Positions 36,492 through 46,529 of a DNA stretch of 55,308 nt are shown here, piece after piece; position 1 is the stretch's first letter; each line of letters begins with the position of its first letter. A program made the translations under genes and the position numbers. The stretch is taken from the NCBI RefSeq assembly GCF_902726565.1, contig NZ_CACVAF010000018.1, positions 1 to 55,308 on the forward strand, given 5' to 3'. The notes below the pieces were generated by a model. It saw only the letters and a program-made list of their open reading frames with translations. It ran no database searches and was not told where the DNA came from. The DNA comes from Yersinia vastinensis (GTDB taxonomy: Bacteria > Pseudomonadota > Gammaproteobacteria > Enterobacterales > Enterobacteriaceae).

Positions 36492-38036
36492 TTACTCTTC
36501 CAGCTCATTATGCAGTTTGGTGATACGTACCAGCTCAATGCGGTAGTCTGACACTTCCATAATCTCGAAGCGCAAGTTATGCAATTCAATCACATCGCCT
36601 ACCGTCGGCATATGACCTGAATGAGACAGCAGCATCCCAGCAAGTGAAGCATAGTCAGCCGTTGGGCTTACCAACTCCTGACAATCCAGCGCTTGTTCCA
36701 GCGAGTGCAAATCTGCCCCCCCTTTCACCAACCAACCATCACCATCAACAATAATGTCCGGTGTTTCATCTTCGTCAGGGAATTCACCGGCGATCGCTTC
36801 TAGTACGTCCAACGGTGTCACCAGCCCCTGTACCACACCGAATTCGTCATTAACCACCACTAAGCGGCCTTTTGCTTTTCGCAATACATCCAGTAGATTA
36901 ATTACGTCCATGGTATCTGGCACCACTATTGGCGGTGTCGCCGCGGCGAACTCACAAATAGACTCACCACGTTCAATTGCCACCAACAGATCTTTGGCAC
37001 GAACCACACCGATGATTTGATCCAGTGAGTCACGGCATACCGGGAACAAACTGTGTGGTGTATCCAATAACTGTTCGCGGATCTCTTCTTGTGAACGATG
37101 GCAGTCTACCCACGAAATTTCAGTACGTGGCGTCATTACACTGCGCAGTGAACGTGATGCTAACGTCAGCACACCACTGATCATATAGCGTTCTTCTTCA
37201 GCAAAAGCCTCTGTCGGTAATGCCAACTGCGGGTCACCATTTTGTGGTTCCTGCTGTGCACGCCCCCCCATAAGACGAATAATCGCCTCTGCCGTACGCT
37301 GACGTCTTGGCAAACGAGATTCATGCTTAATAAAGTTGCGCCGTGCGATTTGGTTAAACAGCTCAATCAGAATAGAGAATCCGATTGCAGCGTACAGATA
37401 GCCTTTTGGAATGTGGAAACCAAAACCTTCGGCAATCAGGCTCAAGCCAATCATTAGCAAGAAGCTCAGGCACAGCACGACAACGGTCGGATGCGCATTC
37501 ACAAAGTTAGTCAGTGATTTGGATGCCAATAGCATCACGCCCATGGCAATCACAACCGCAGTCATCATGATGGCTAAGTCATTGACCATCCCCACCGCAG
37601 TAATCACCGCATCGAGGGAGAAGACGGCATCAAGTACGACTATCTGCGCAACGACAGCCCAGAAACTGGCATAGCCGCGATTCGTACTGTCATCGTGCTG
37701 GTTACCCTCCAGCCGTTCATGTAGCTCTGTGGTGGCTTTGAATAGCAAAAATAGCCCCCCCACCAGCAAAATCAGATCACGCCCGGAGAAACTGAAACTG
37801 CCGAGGCTAAAGAGCGGCGTCGTCAGTGTGACCATCCAGGAAATGACCGACAGCAAGCCTAAACGCATGATCAGTGCCAGAGACAGGCCGATAATTCGAG
37901 CTTTATCTCTTTGTTTAGGCGGCAGTTTATCGGCTAGTATCGCAATGAACACCAGGTTATCGATACCCAGAACAATTTCCAGTACCACCAACGTAAGTAA
38001 CCCTGCCCAGATTGAGGGGTCCATTAGAAATTCCAT
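36492..38036 (-). CDS. yoaE: TerC/CorC-type membrane protein YoaE
   Basis: A 514-residue protein. The N-terminal TerC domain (residues about 1-235) has about seven membrane helices and the acidic motifs [12 protein letters not shown] and [12 protein letters not shown] that may bind metal. Two CBS domains follow (about 300-420), with [11 protein letters not shown] at the start, then a CorC/HlyC domain. Matches E. coli YoaE along its length. The TerC family is now tied to Mn(II) export or metalation of exported proteins, but YoaE itself is uncharacterised. The start is taken at ATG 38036 as in E. coli; the frame opens eight codons earlier. Confidence 0.92.
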   Translation of the reverse strand: MEFLMDPSIWAGLLTLVVLEIVLGIDNLVFIAILADKLPPKQRDKARIIGLSLALIMRLGLLSVISWMVTLTTPLFSLGSFSFSGRDLILLVGGLFLLFKATTELHERLEGNQHDDSTNRGYASFWAVVAQIVVLDAVFSLDAVITAVGMVNDLAIMMTAVVIAMGVMLLASKSLTNFVNAHPTVVVLCLSFLLMIGLSLIAEGFGFHIPKGYLYAAIGFSILIELFNQIARRNFIKHESRLPRRQRTAEAIIRLMGGRAQQEPQNGDPQLALPTEAFAEEERYMISGVLTLASRSLRSVMTPRTEISWVDCHRSQEEIREQLLDTPHSLFPVCRDSLDQIIGVVRAKDLLVAIERGESICEFAAATPPIVVPDTMDVINLLDVLRKAKGRLVVVNDEFGVVQGLVTPLDVLEAIAGEFPDEDETPDIIVDGDGWLVKGGADLHSLEQALDCQELVSPTADYASLAGMLLSHSGHMPTVGDVIELHNLRFEIMEVSDYRIELVRITKLHNELEE

Positions 38037-38820
38037 GTCAGACTCCGATAATAAGAACACGATTCAGATGATGTGCGACCTGCAACAGACGCAGCAAAAC
38101 GCCGCTGCACGGTTGTCAGTATAGATACGCAGAAAGATCGGGTGAGATTAAACGCAGCAACAGTGCGTGATTGGATAACCAGATTTAAACCCACTGGCTG
38201 GGTATTAACACTAGAGAAACAGTAACTTCGGTGACAGTCCATAGGGAGAGCTGAGGCCCTTAACTCCTGACAATTAATCGAGCCGCTAACTTTATCAGGA
38301 ATTTTTTTGTCAGCATAGTCTGATTTGTTATCTGGTCGACGATAACCTTCTATGGCATGAAATGACGATTCACTATCAACTATGCTGCTATTTTTTTATC
38401 ACTAAAAATTTTCCTCACCCCAAATAGCCCACCTGTCAAAATTTATGCAAATTGCACAAATTTCAAGCACAACAATCATACTGTGATGAGTGAGTTAGAG
38501 GCAAACACATCAATCTTGTTCATCTATGTGTCTAAATATTATCCAAATGAGCAAAATGATTCATAACATGTCCCAATAAATGAGCATCGTCACATAATTT
38601 ATTTTTTCACTGACTAAAATAAATCACATCCAACACATTGCGGTATGTACCTGAATCGATTCATTGCTGTTGTGAATAAAACGTCAGCAGTACGCTGACA
38701 TTGTGACTATCATAATAGATTCAATGTGTACTGAAATTACGTACTGAAATGTTGTTGGGGAAAACTGGTTTTACTGTTACGTGCGAGAACTCAATTCTGA
38801 GTTAACAGAGGGGGTAGCGA
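38037..38820. other. Regulatory gap between yoaE and manXYZ
   Basis: About 780 bases without a gene. It contains the promoters of both divergent units. A large palindrome lies at 38439-38463, and a hairpin AACTCA-ATTC-TGAGTT at 38788-38803 just before the manX ribosome-binding site. No other element is clear. Confidence 0.45.
38439..38463. promoter_or_regulatory. 25-base palindrome, candidate Mlc/NagC-type operator
   Basis: AAATTTATGCA and TGCACAAATTT are inverted arms with a single mismatch around AAT. It lies 358 bases upstream of manX. In E. coli manXYZ is repressed by Mlc and NagC, which bind A/T-flanked palindromes of about this size. Assignment is inference. Confidence 0.35.
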
Positions 38821-39795
38821 GTGAGTATAGCTATTATCATCGGCACACATGGGGCTGCGGCAGAACAACTGCTGAAAACAGCTGAAATGATTTTAGGCGA
38901 ACAAGATAACGTCGCTTATATCGATTTCGTCCCAGGTGAGAATGCCGAAACGTTGATTGAGAAATACAACGGTAAATTGACCGGACTAGATACCAGTAAA
39001 GGTGTGCTATTCCTGGTTGATACCTGGGGTGGTAGTCCGTTTAACGCTGCCAGTCGAATTGCTATCGATAAAGAGAACTATGAGGTCGTCACCGGGGTTA
39101 ACATTCCGATGCTGGCTGAAACCTTTATGGCCCGTGATGATAACCCATCATTTGCCGAATTGGTTGCAGTCGCAGTAGAAACCGGTCGTGAAGGCGTGAA
39201 AGCACTGAAAGCGCCTGAAGTGAAGAGTGATAAGCCCGAGACGCAACAAACTGCTCCTGCGCCAAAAGCCAAGGCTCCTGCCGTTGCTTTAGGCCCGAAT
39301 GATCATATGAAGATCGGGCTGGCGCGTATTGATGATCGCTTAATCCATGGTCAGGTCGCTACTCGTTGGACCAAAGAAACTAACGTAAAACGCATTATTG
39401 TCGTCAGTGATGAAGTTGCCGCCGATAAAATGCGTAAAACACTGCTGACACAAGTTGCTCCTCCGGGCGTGACTGCGCACGTAGTTGATGTTGAAAAAGC
39501 TATCCGCGTTTATAACAACCCGAAATATGCCAATGATCGGGTGATGTTGCTCTTTACCAACCCAACAGACGTTGTGCGTTTGGTTGAGGGTGGCGTGGAT
39601 ATTAAGTCAGTCAATATCGGTGGTATGGCATTCCGTCAGGGTAAAACCCAGGTGAACAATGCGGTCTCCGTTGATGAAAAAGATATTGAAGCTTTTAATA
39701 AATTAAATGCTCGTGGTATTGAGCTGGAAGTTCGAAAAGTGTCTTCGGACAGCCGGCTCAAAATGATGGACTTAATTAGCAAACTTAATAAATAG
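38821..39795 (+). CDS. manX: Mannose PTS EIIAB component
   Basis: A 324-residue cytoplasmic protein. The IIA domain (1-135) has the phosphoryl-accepting histidine in IIGTHGAAAEQ (His 10). An alanine/proline-rich linker (about 140-160) leads to the IIB domain with the active histidine in RIDDRLIHGQVATRW. It takes phosphate from HPr and passes it to mannose or glucose at ManYZ. Starts at GTG 38821 behind GAGGGGGTAGC, with a small hairpin just upstream that could affect translation. In E. coli the mRNA is also targeted by the sRNA SgrS within the manX start region; that is not testable here. Confidence 0.95.
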   Translation: MSIAIIIGTHGAAAEQLLKTAEMILGEQDNVAYIDFVPGENAETLIEKYNGKLTGLDTSKGVLFLVDTWGGSPFNAASRIAIDKENYEVVTGVNIPMLAETFMARDDNPSFAELVAVAVETGREGVKALKAPEVKSDKPETQQTAPAPKAKAPAVALGPNDHMKIGLARIDDRLIHGQVATRWTKETNVKRIIVVSDEVAADKMRKTLLTQVAPPGVTAHVVDVEKAIRVYNNPKYANDRVMLLFTNPTDVVRLVEGGVDIKSVNIGGMAFRQGKTQVNNAVSVDEKDIEAFNKLNARGIELEVRKVSSDSRLKMMDLISKLNK

Positions 39796-39886
39796 CTTTA
39801 GTAAAACTACGTAGCAAAGTTATGCCCTGTTCTGTTTTGGAACACGGTTATTTTTACTCAGCTTTTTTGGTCATAGGAGAAGTACA

Positions 39887-40687
39887 ATGGAGATCACAAC
39901 TCTTCAGATTGTGCTGATATTTATTGTTGCCTGTATCGCCGGGATGGGATCCATCCTGGATGAGTTCCAATTTCACCGCCCTCTCGTCGCCTGTACCTTA
40001 ATCGGTCTGGTTCTGGGTGATATGAAAACCGGTATCATCATCGGTGGTACTTTGGAAATGATCGCACTTGGTTGGATGAACATCGGGGCCGCAGTGGCAC
40101 CAGATGCGGCTCTGGCATCGATTATTTCTACCATTCTGGTCATTGCTGGCGGTCAAGACATTGGTGCGGGTATCGCACTGGCGATTCCATTGGCAGCCGC
40201 TGGTCAGGTATTAACCATTATCGTACGTACCATTACCGTTGCTTTCCAGCATGCCGCTGATGGCGCAGCCGAACGAGGCAGCCTACGCGCAATCACCTGG
40301 ATTCACATCTCTGCGCTGTTCTTGCAAGCAATGCGTATTGCGATTCCTGCATTGATCGTTGCTCTGTCTGTAGGCACATCTGAAGTTCAGATGATGCTCA
40401 GCTCGATTCCTGAAGTGGTTACCAGTGGCCTGAATATCGCCGGTGGTATGATCGTCGTAGTAGGTTACGCCATGGTTATCAACATGATGCGTGCTGGCTA
40501 CCTGATGCCATTCTTCTATTTAGGTTTCGTTACTGCCGCATTTACTAACTTCAACCTGGTGGCACTGGGTGTTATTGGTGTGGTTATGGCCGTTCTTTAT
40601 ATCCAGCTCAGCCCGAAATACAACAAGTCTCAGGTTGTCGTGCAGTCTGGCCCGGCCAATAACGATCTTGATAACGAATTAGACTAG
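39887..40687 (+). CDS. manY: Mannose PTS EIIC component
   Basis: A 266-residue membrane protein of the PTS EII-C (sorbose/mannose) family. MEITTLQIVLIFIVACIAGMG begins the first helix, and LIGLVLGDMKTGIIIGGTLEMIALGWMNIGAAVAPD is the conserved substrate-channel segment. It forms the sugar channel with ManZ. Phage lambda DNA injection also uses the homologous E. coli complex. ATG 39887 follows AGGAGAAGTACA. It lies in the manXYZ operon, 91 bases after manX. Confidence 0.95.
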   Translation: MEITTLQIVLIFIVACIAGMGSILDEFQFHRPLVACTLIGLVLGDMKTGIIIGGTLEMIALGWMNIGAAVAPDAALASIISTILVIAGGQDIGAGIALAIPLAAAGQVLTIIVRTITVAFQHAADGAAERGSLRAITWIHISALFLQAMRIAIPALIVALSVGTSEVQMMLSSIPEVVTSGLNIAGGMIVVVGYAMVINMMRAGYLMPFFYLGFVTAAFTNFNLVALGVIGVVMAVLYIQLSPKYNKSQVVVQSGPANNDLDNELD

Positions 40688-40702
40688 GAAAAGGTGAGAG
40701 AA

Positions 40703-41566
40703 ATGGTTGATACAACAACTGTTACTACGGCAACAACAGGTGAAAAGAAACTCACGCCCGCAGATATTCGCGGTGTGTTTCTCCGCTCTAACCTCTTCCA
40801 AGGGTCGTGGAACTTCGAACGTATGCAGGCGCTAGGTTTCTGTTTCTCTATGGTGCCAGCGATCCGTCGTTTGTACCCAGAGAACTCGGAAGAGCGTAAG
40901 CAGGCAATTAAACGCCATTTGGAATTCTTCAATACCCAACCTTTCGTTGCAGCCCCGATTTTGGGTGTAACACTGGCGATGGAAGAGCAGAAAGCCAATG
41001 GTGCAGAAATTGATGATGCGGCAATTAACGGTATCAAAGTTGGTCTGATGGGGCCTTTGGCCGGCGTTGGTGACCCTATTTTCTGGGGGACTGTACGTCC
41101 GGTATTTGCCGCCCTCGGTGCGGGTATCGCAATGAGCGGTAGCTTACTGGGTCCATTGCTGTTCTTTGTACTGTTTAACGTTGTACGCTTGCTGACCCGT
41201 TACTACGGTGTGGCCTACGGCTATTCAAAAGGTGTCAATATCGTTAGCGATATGGACGGTGGTCTCCTGCAAAAACTGACGGAAGGGGCGTCTATCCTCG
41301 GCCTGTTTGTCATGGGGGCCTTGGTTAACAAGTGGACACACGTCAACATACCGGTCGTGGTGTCCAGGATAACCAACCAAAATGGCGAAACGACCGTCAC
41401 AACGGTACAAACCATCTTGGATCAGTTGATGCCTGGCTTGGTACCATTGCTGTTAACCTTCGGCTGTATGTGGCTACTACGTCGTAAAGTTAACGCACTG
41501 TGGATCATTATGGGCTTCTTCGCCATCGGTATCTTCGGCTACTGGATTGGCTTCCTGGGGCTGTAA
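40703..41566 (+). CDS. manZ: Mannose PTS EIID component
   Basis: A protein of about 287 residues of the PTS EII-D family. LTPADIRGVFLRSNLFQGSW, NFERMQALGFCFSMVPAIRRLYP, and GPLAGVGDPIFWGTVRPVFAALG are conserved from E. coli ManZ. The N-terminal part is cytoplasmic and the C-terminal part has membrane helices. The start at ATG 40703 (MVDTT) is preferred, with AAGGTGAGAGA upstream, although the frame opens at GTG 40694. It is the last gene of manXYZ; a terminator follows. Confidence 0.94.
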   Translation: MVDTTTVTTATTGEKKLTPADIRGVFLRSNLFQGSWNFERMQALGFCFSMVPAIRRLYPENSEERKQAIKRHLEFFNTQPFVAAPILGVTLAMEEQKANGAEIDDAAINGIKVGLMGPLAGVGDPIFWGTVRPVFAALGAGIAMSGSLLGPLLFFVLFNVVRLLTRYYGVAYGYSKGVNIVSDMDGGLLQKLTEGASILGLFVMGALVNKWTHVNIPVVVSRITNQNGETTVTTVQTILDQLMPGLVPLLLTFGCMWLLRRKVNALWIIMGFFAIGIFGYWIGFLGL

Positions 41567-41593
41567 ACCGGGATTGGTCGTAGATTCAACTCA

Positions 41594-41615
41594 AACCGGG
41601 AGCTTGCTCCCGGTT
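41594..41615 (+). terminator. Terminator of manXYZ
   Basis: AACCGGGAGC-TT-GCTCCCGGTT forms a 10-base stem followed by a T-rich run (ATTTATTTTT). Confidence 0.85.
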
Positions 41616-41769
41616 ATTTATTTTTGATAAAACCTCATCCTATACTCTATAAATTTCAACGTGCAGGAAGACGGTAAAATCGTTCAACCCGATAACCGAT
41701 ACTCTGGACGAACGAGCACGGCCAACACACCTGAAATGTGAACGATGACGGGTATACAGGAGTTATTGC

Positions 41770-42231
41770 ATGTCGGTTACTGATCTTGTCTTAATTGTTT
41801 TTATTGCCCTGCTGCTGGCTTATGCCATCTACGATGAATTCATCATGAATATGATGAAAGGCAAAACCCGGCTACAAATTCATCTGAAACGTAAAAACAA
41901 AATCGACTGCGCAATTTTTGTCGGGTTAATTGCAATCCTTATTTACAATAATGTCATGGCGAATGGCGCACCTTTAACCACCTATTTATTAGTGGGTTTA
42001 GCGTTAGTGGCGGTTTATATCTCTTATATCCGTTGGCCTAAATTGTTGTTTAAAAATACAGGGTTCTTCTACGCTAATGCTTTTATTGAATATAATCGAA
42101 TAAAAAGCATGAATTTATCTGAAGATGGAATTTTAGTGATTGAGTTAGAGCAGCGCAGATTACTTATTCAGGTCAAGCAATTAGATGATTTAGAAAAGAT
42201 TTATAATTTTTTCATTGAAAATCAAGCATAA
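41770..42231 (+). CDS. yobD: DUF986 membrane protein YobD
   Basis: A 153-residue protein with three hydrophobic segments near the N-terminus ([20 protein letters not shown] and two more). It is followed by a cytoplasmic domain with [21 protein letters not shown], which matches E. coli YobD. Function unknown. It follows manXYZ and precedes mntP as in E. coli. It starts at ATG 41770 behind CAGGAG. Confidence 0.93.
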   Translation: MSVTDLVLIVFIALLLAYAIYDEFIMNMMKGKTRLQIHLKRKNKIDCAIFVGLIAILIYNNVMANGAPLTTYLLVGLALVAVYISYIRWPKLLFKNTGFFYANAFIEYNRIKSMNLSEDGILVIELEQRRLLIQVKQLDDLEKIYNFFIENQA

Positions 42232-42358
42232 ACCCAGTTCCGCGGGAAGTTAATCTTTTAATTAATTGATTAATTTCCCGACATCATCCCCTTCCCCTTT
42301 ACCGCTTATTTCCACACCATTCTTGATGCTTATATGTGCTATTTTCCACTATAATCTC

Positions 42359-42377
42359 GATAATGAAAATCATTATC
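42359..42377. promoter_or_regulatory. Fur box upstream of mntP
   Basis: The 19 bases GATAATGAAAATCATTATC differ by a single base from the classic Fur consensus. The site is about 290 bases upstream of mntP, where the promoter of the long riboswitch leader is expected. Fur control of mntP agrees with E. coli data as I recall them. Confidence 0.82.
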
Positions 42378-42447
42378 AATATGACTAAGTTGGCATATTA
42401 TCTTTGGGGTTGTCCATACTGGAATTTATATGTTAAGGTTGCGCCGT

Positions 42448-42642
42448 TCATGGGGAGTAGCCGGTTTCTATACGATATATTTAATTAATATATTCATATT
42501 ATAGAAACGCCCGTATCAACATACTCGTTCTGTTTCTGGAACGTGGTGCGGGCAGCCAGGTAAGGTTGGCGAGACCATAGACACGTAGCTCCGTCGTTAG
42601 GTTGGGGGTGGGTTACGTGTATATGGAGCCGCCCGGCCGAGA
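42448..42642 (+). ncRNA. yybP-ykoY manganese riboswitch
   Basis: The leader shows the yybP-ykoY features: GGGGAGTAGCCGG at the 5' end, a variable first arm, CATACTCG, then GTGCGGGCAGCCAG, GGCGAGACCA, and a closing stem (ACACGTA with TACGTGT), ending GCCCGGCCGAGAC eight bases before mntP. In E. coli this RNA binds Mn(II) and turns on mntP translation and transcription. The edges are approximate. Confidence 0.9.
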
Positions 42643-42650
42643 CTATTTCT

Positions 42651-43223
42651 ATGAATCTATCTGCAACTCTTGTTCTTGCTTTTGCGATGTCTATGGATGC
42701 TTTTGCGGCATCTATTGGTAAAGGCGCCAGTCTACATAAACCCCGTTTTAGAGAAGCACTACGCACCGGTCTTATCTTTGGTGTGATAGAAGCGATTACC
42801 CCACTTATTGGTTGGGGTATAGGTCTATTTGCCAGTCAATACATTTTGGAATGGGATCACTGGATCGCTTTTAGCCTGCTGTTCATTCTTGGGTGCCGCA
42901 TGATTTTTGAAGGCGCAAAACAGCAAGTCGAAGAAACCGAAAAAATGCGTAGCCACAGTTTCTGGGTCTTAGTGATGACGGCCATTGCCACCAGCCTTGA
43001 TGCTATGGCCATTGGTGTTGGTCTGGCGTTCTTGCAAGTGAACATCGTTCATACCGCGATGGCTATTGGTTTAGCCACAATGATTATGGCGACACTCGGT
43101 ATGCTAATTGGTCGTTATATTGGCCCACTACTGGGTAAACGCGCTGAAATTGCTGGTGGCATCGTACTCATCGCCATCGGCTTTAATATTCTTTACGAAC
43201 ATATTTACCGCATCGCAGCCTGA
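42651..43223 (+). CDS. mntP: Manganese efflux pump MntP
   Basis: A 190-residue inner-membrane protein with six helices. Acidic residues in the membrane, [10 protein letters not shown] and [12 protein letters not shown], are the Mn(II) pathway motifs of the MntP family. It exports Mn(II) and protects from excess manganese. Preceded by a Fur box and the yybP-ykoY riboswitch; followed by a terminator shared with the fcuA gene. The length is close to that of E. coli (188). Confidence 0.95.
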   Translation: MNLSATLVLAFAMSMDAFAASIGKGASLHKPRFREALRTGLIFGVIEAITPLIGWGIGLFASQYILEWDHWIAFSLLFILGCRMIFEGAKQQVEETEKMRSHSFWVLVMTAIATSLDAMAIGVGLAFLQVNIVHTAMAIGLATMIMATLGMLIGRYIGPLLGKRAEIAGGIVLIAIGFNILYEHIYRIAA

Positions 43224-43290
43224 TAGTGGCTATTTTATTCTCATCATAAAATAAAGCGAACGGCAGCGGTCAGTCGCAAAAGCTAAAAAT

Positions 43291-43326
43291 AAACCCCGCA
43301 CTCATCAAGAATGGCGGGGTTTTTTA
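43291..43326. terminator. Terminator between mntP and fcuA
   Basis: AACCCCGC pairs with GCGGGGTT around a 14-base loop and is followed by TTTTTT on the plus strand. The A-rich flank upstream lets it work for the minus strand as well. Confidence 0.8.
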
Positions 43327-43367
43327 TTGTTGAAATACCCATCAGCTGGGTGGTTATCTGTTGCTGA

Positions 43368-45662
43368 TTAGAAGTCCATCGAGACTGACAACTTCAGCGC
43401 GCGTGGATCGCCCTGATAGATATATGTCCCAGTATCTTCCACAGATTCCCAATAGCGCTCATTGGTGACGTTCTCAACATTCGCACGCCATGTCAGAGTG
43501 GTGTCTTTCATCGGCATGGTGTAACGCACGCCCAGATCCAAACGGGTCCACGGCTTCAATTTCAGCGTATTGGCTTCGTTAGCATACTGAGAACCTGAAC
43601 GCACCACAGTGCCGGCCGCGGTTAAGCCTTCAACAGCAGGGATATCATATTCGCCGCCAAACACTAACTGATAACGGGCCACACCCACTGCATCATTACC
43701 GTTGTTGGCACCACTTTGGGTTTTGGTCAGTTTAGGATCCAACCACGTTGCACTCCCTAGCAGACGAGTACCAAAGACCGGTTCACCAAACACATTCAGT
43801 TCAATACCCCGGTTGCGTTGTTCGCCGTAGAAGCCATAGATGCTAGTCTCTGGATCAACTGTCCCCGTTGGGCGAGTGATTTCGAACAGCGCCAATGTAC
43901 CGCCGTAACGCTGGTTATCAAACTTCACACCAATCTCATTTTGTTTTGAATGAACAATCCCTGGGATTTGACCGGCGTTAGCTACGGTTGTCGTTACACC
44001 ACTCGCATTGCTATAAGTAAAGGGGGCTGACTTACCCGGACCGAGGGCTTCAATATGGTTAGCGTACAGAGACACTTTCTCCCACGGCTTCACCATAATG
44101 CCGTAGATAGGCGTGACCTTCATTGCATCCAATGACCCAGCGCTGTTTGGCACTCCACTGTCAAAGTTACGAATAGTGACTTCCTGACGACGAACCCCCA
44201 ACATCACGATCAACTTATCATCCATCATGGATAAGGTATCAGACAATGAAAAACCTGAAGCTCGCACCTGACTATTCAGTTGTGGGTCTTGGCTGGTGCT
44301 GCTATACGCAGTCGGTGGGAAATCAATGACGCCCGGATTATAAATATTGGTATTAACAGGGTTCGACATATTCCAAGCTGACTTGGCTGTACGATAGTTA
44401 GCAGCATAGCCCAAGTTCACTTTATGAGTAATAAAGCCGGTATCAAAGTGACCACGAATCCCACCCAGACCTGCAATAGAATCGGATGCATAAGGAACAT
44501 ACAGTCGAGAAATAGTGGCATCGCCGTTATTGGCACTTGTCAGTGTCGGTGAACCATATTGGCCAGTTTCTTCATTGTGGCTGGCCCCAATGGAACCATA
44601 TACCGTCCAATCTTGGCTGACATCATATTCACTACGCAACATACCGAAGGTGGTCTCCAGATCGGTATACACCCACGACTGACCATAGTTCAAGGTCGAG
44701 GATGGCGGTTCAGGAATAACGGTTGCGCCACCAATAGCAACATCGGTACGCATATGATGGATTGTTTGCTTCTGATAACCGACATCCAGTGACGTACGAG
44801 CCCGATCACCACGATAATCCAAGCCAGTCGATACAGCCGTAGTACGCTCTTTCTGGTCGTGAATGGCGCTCTCACCTTCACGATGTAATACGTTCACCCG
44901 CACACCGAATTGATCGTCATCACCATAGCGACGCCCAACATCCAGCGCACCGCCCACTTGTGAAGATGAACCATAATCCACGCTAACACGAGTCAGCGGC
45001 GTATCACCCGCACGTTTAGGTTCTAGGTTAATCATCCCGCCTACACCACTACCACTTGGCGAGATGCCGTTAATAAAGGCGTTAGCACCTTTAAACACTT
45101 CTACCCGCTCAACCATGCTAGTTGAAACGATCTGACGAGGTAAAACACCGAACAAACCACCAAATGAGATATCATCGCCATCGAGGTTATAGCCACGAAT
45201 ACGGTAGTTTTGTGATGGGTTGCCATAGCCACGAACGTTCTGGACTGAAGCATCATTTTTGACAACATCAGCAATGGAATTTGCTTGCTGATCTTCGATC
45301 ATTTTGGAGGTATAGCTGATAACGTTAAATGGTACGTTACGGGCATCTTGCTGCCCGAGGAAGCCAATACGGCCACCATTCGCTACCTGACCATCCAGAT
45401 AAGTTGGAATTAAGTCATTACCACCCGCGCGGAAAGTATCTTGCGTCCCGACAACTGTGATGGTGTCGGTTTTTTGGCTTTCATCAACCTTCGCCGTGTC
45501 TGCCACTGTGCTGGTTTTTTTTACGTTTTCAGCTGCATCAGCTGTTGTCGTTGCAGCCCATGAAGATGCAGATAAAGTGCCGAGTGCAGCACCAATCATA
45601 ACGCACAACAGACGCGGTGCATGCCGTTTCTGATTCACGCGGATAGAAATTGTATTATTCAT
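43368..45662 (-). CDS. fcuA: TonB-dependent siderophore receptor, FcuA-like
   Basis: A 764-residue outer-membrane receptor. A long signal sequence ends SSWAA (about 36 residues), then a TonB box (DTITVVG). The plug domain spans about 100-230 (DVVKNDASVQNVRGYG, YRIRGYNLDGDDI, VERVEVFKGANAFINGISPSGSGVGGMINL). The 22-strand barrel ends with the typical terminal Phe (LSVSMDF). It fits my memory of Y. enterocolitica FcuA, the ferrichrome receptor; the exact hydroxamate ligand needs checking. A Fur-box-like sequence is at 45702-45716 upstream. Confidence 0.78.
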   Translation of the reverse strand: MNNTISIRVNQKRHAPRLLCVMIGAALGTLSASSWAATTTADAAENVKKTSTVADTAKVDESQKTDTITVVGTQDTFRAGGNDLIPTYLDGQVANGGRIGFLGQQDARNVPFNVISYTSKMIEDQQANSIADVVKNDASVQNVRGYGNPSQNYRIRGYNLDGDDISFGGLFGVLPRQIVSTSMVERVEVFKGANAFINGISPSGSGVGGMINLEPKRAGDTPLTRVSVDYGSSSQVGGALDVGRRYGDDDQFGVRVNVLHREGESAIHDQKERTTAVSTGLDYRGDRARTSLDVGYQKQTIHHMRTDVAIGGATVIPEPPSSTLNYGQSWVYTDLETTFGMLRSEYDVSQDWTVYGSIGASHNEETGQYGSPTLTSANNGDATISRLYVPYASDSIAGLGGIRGHFDTGFITHKVNLGYAANYRTAKSAWNMSNPVNTNIYNPGVIDFPPTAYSSTSQDPQLNSQVRASGFSLSDTLSMMDDKLIVMLGVRRQEVTIRNFDSGVPNSAGSLDAMKVTPIYGIMVKPWEKVSLYANHIEALGPGKSAPFTYSNASGVTTTVANAGQIPGIVHSKQNEIGVKFDNQRYGGTLALFEITRPTGTVDPETSIYGFYGEQRNRGIELNVFGEPVFGTRLLGSATWLDPKLTKTQSGANNGNDAVGVARYQLVFGGEYDIPAVEGLTAAGTVVRSGSQYANEANTLKLKPWTRLDLGVRYTMPMKDTTLTWRANVENVTNERYWESVEDTGTYIYQGDPRALKLSVSMDF

Positions 45663-45701
45663 CGTATTGATGCCCCTGAATTTTGCAAAACAGCCACTAA
45701 T

Positions 45702-45716
45702 GAGAATGCTTATTAT
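45702..45716 (-). promoter_or_regulatory. Fur box upstream of fcuA
   Basis: TGAGAATGCTTATTA matches the 7-1-7 Fur motif TGATAATNATTATCA at 11 of 14 defined positions and lies 40 bases upstream of the start codon. Confidence 0.6.
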
Positions 45717-45997
45717 AAAGATTCGGAATTATCCTGATAACATCAGTTGATGCAAGCATTTCTGCATTTCAAGGGGATTATTTTTTGATGAGTAAAAAAA
45801 TAGGATCAGTTGTGTAATAAACCTGATCTCAGCAAAGCCTATGATTCTTTATCGTAACCAAGAAATTTCTCACCGCCGAGTTGTATTAGTTACGCAATAA
45901 AACATTTGGGCCTCACCGTATGCCCACTAACTTATCAAGGTGATTCTCACCTCATTTCTCGCAATTAGACACCGGTCAAAATATCGTGAACAGCGAT

Positions 45998-46015
45998 ATG
46001 ATATATAAATATCAT
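45998..46015. promoter_or_regulatory. Palindrome upstream of the GhoS-like gene
   Basis: ATGATAT-N4-ATATCAT is a perfect dyad 25 bases before the ATG of the GhoS-like gene. It may be an autoregulatory operator or part of the promoter. The remainder of the 45663-46040 gap shows nothing else apart from the Fur-box-like site. Confidence 0.4.
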
Positions 46016-46040
46016 CACATGACTGATTGGAAAAATAGAT

Positions 46041-46319
46041 ATGCCGTACTTTACGGTCAGTGTCGTTTTGCATAATGCAGTGGAAGGCGATTACGAGACT
46101 CTGAATAAAAAAATGATTGATGCAGGATTTACCCGTCTTATCGGCAGAGAAAAAGTTTATAAATTACCGGAGGGAGAGTTCAATTACGGCAGTGGCATAC
46201 TTAACAAACAGGAAGTCGCTGATTTAGCGCTAAAAGTTGCAGAACAGATACGCTTTATCCCCTCGATTCTAGTGACTGAATCCGGCGGAAGAACTTGGCG
46301 AAATCTGGACCTAAAATAA
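46041..46319 (+). CDS. GhoS-like (DUF2622) small protein
   Basis: A 92-residue protein with a beta-alpha-beta-beta-alpha-beta ferredoxin-like pattern: YFTVSVVLHNA, DYETLNKKMIDAGFTRLI, VYKLPEGEFNYGSG, VADLALKVAEQI, SILVTESGGRTWRNLDL. This resembles the DUF2622/GhoS family of Cas2-like RNases, which in E. coli cleave ghoT toxin mRNA (type V system). Similarity to E. coli GhoS itself is low, so the call rests on fold pattern and recalled family. There is no GhoT-like gene next to it; the nearest one is at 5403. It is monocistronic. Confidence 0.5.
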   Translation: MPYFTVSVVLHNAVEGDYETLNKKMIDAGFTRLIGREKVYKLPEGEFNYGSGILNKQEVADLALKVAEQIRFIPSILVTESGGRTWRNLDLK

Positions 46320-46529
46320 ATTAATATCGCTATAAAAATAACACACTACAAATTTGACTTAAGTTAATAAGTAATCCTACACCAGGGAATAATCACATAC
46401 TATTATCACCATAATAATATTTCCCTTAGGGGCGTTTCATTGTGGTATTCCAAAATAATTAAATAGCGAATATCAATTGATATATACCTGTGGCCCAAAA
46501 TCTATCGGGCCAAGCAGGCACAGATAAGT

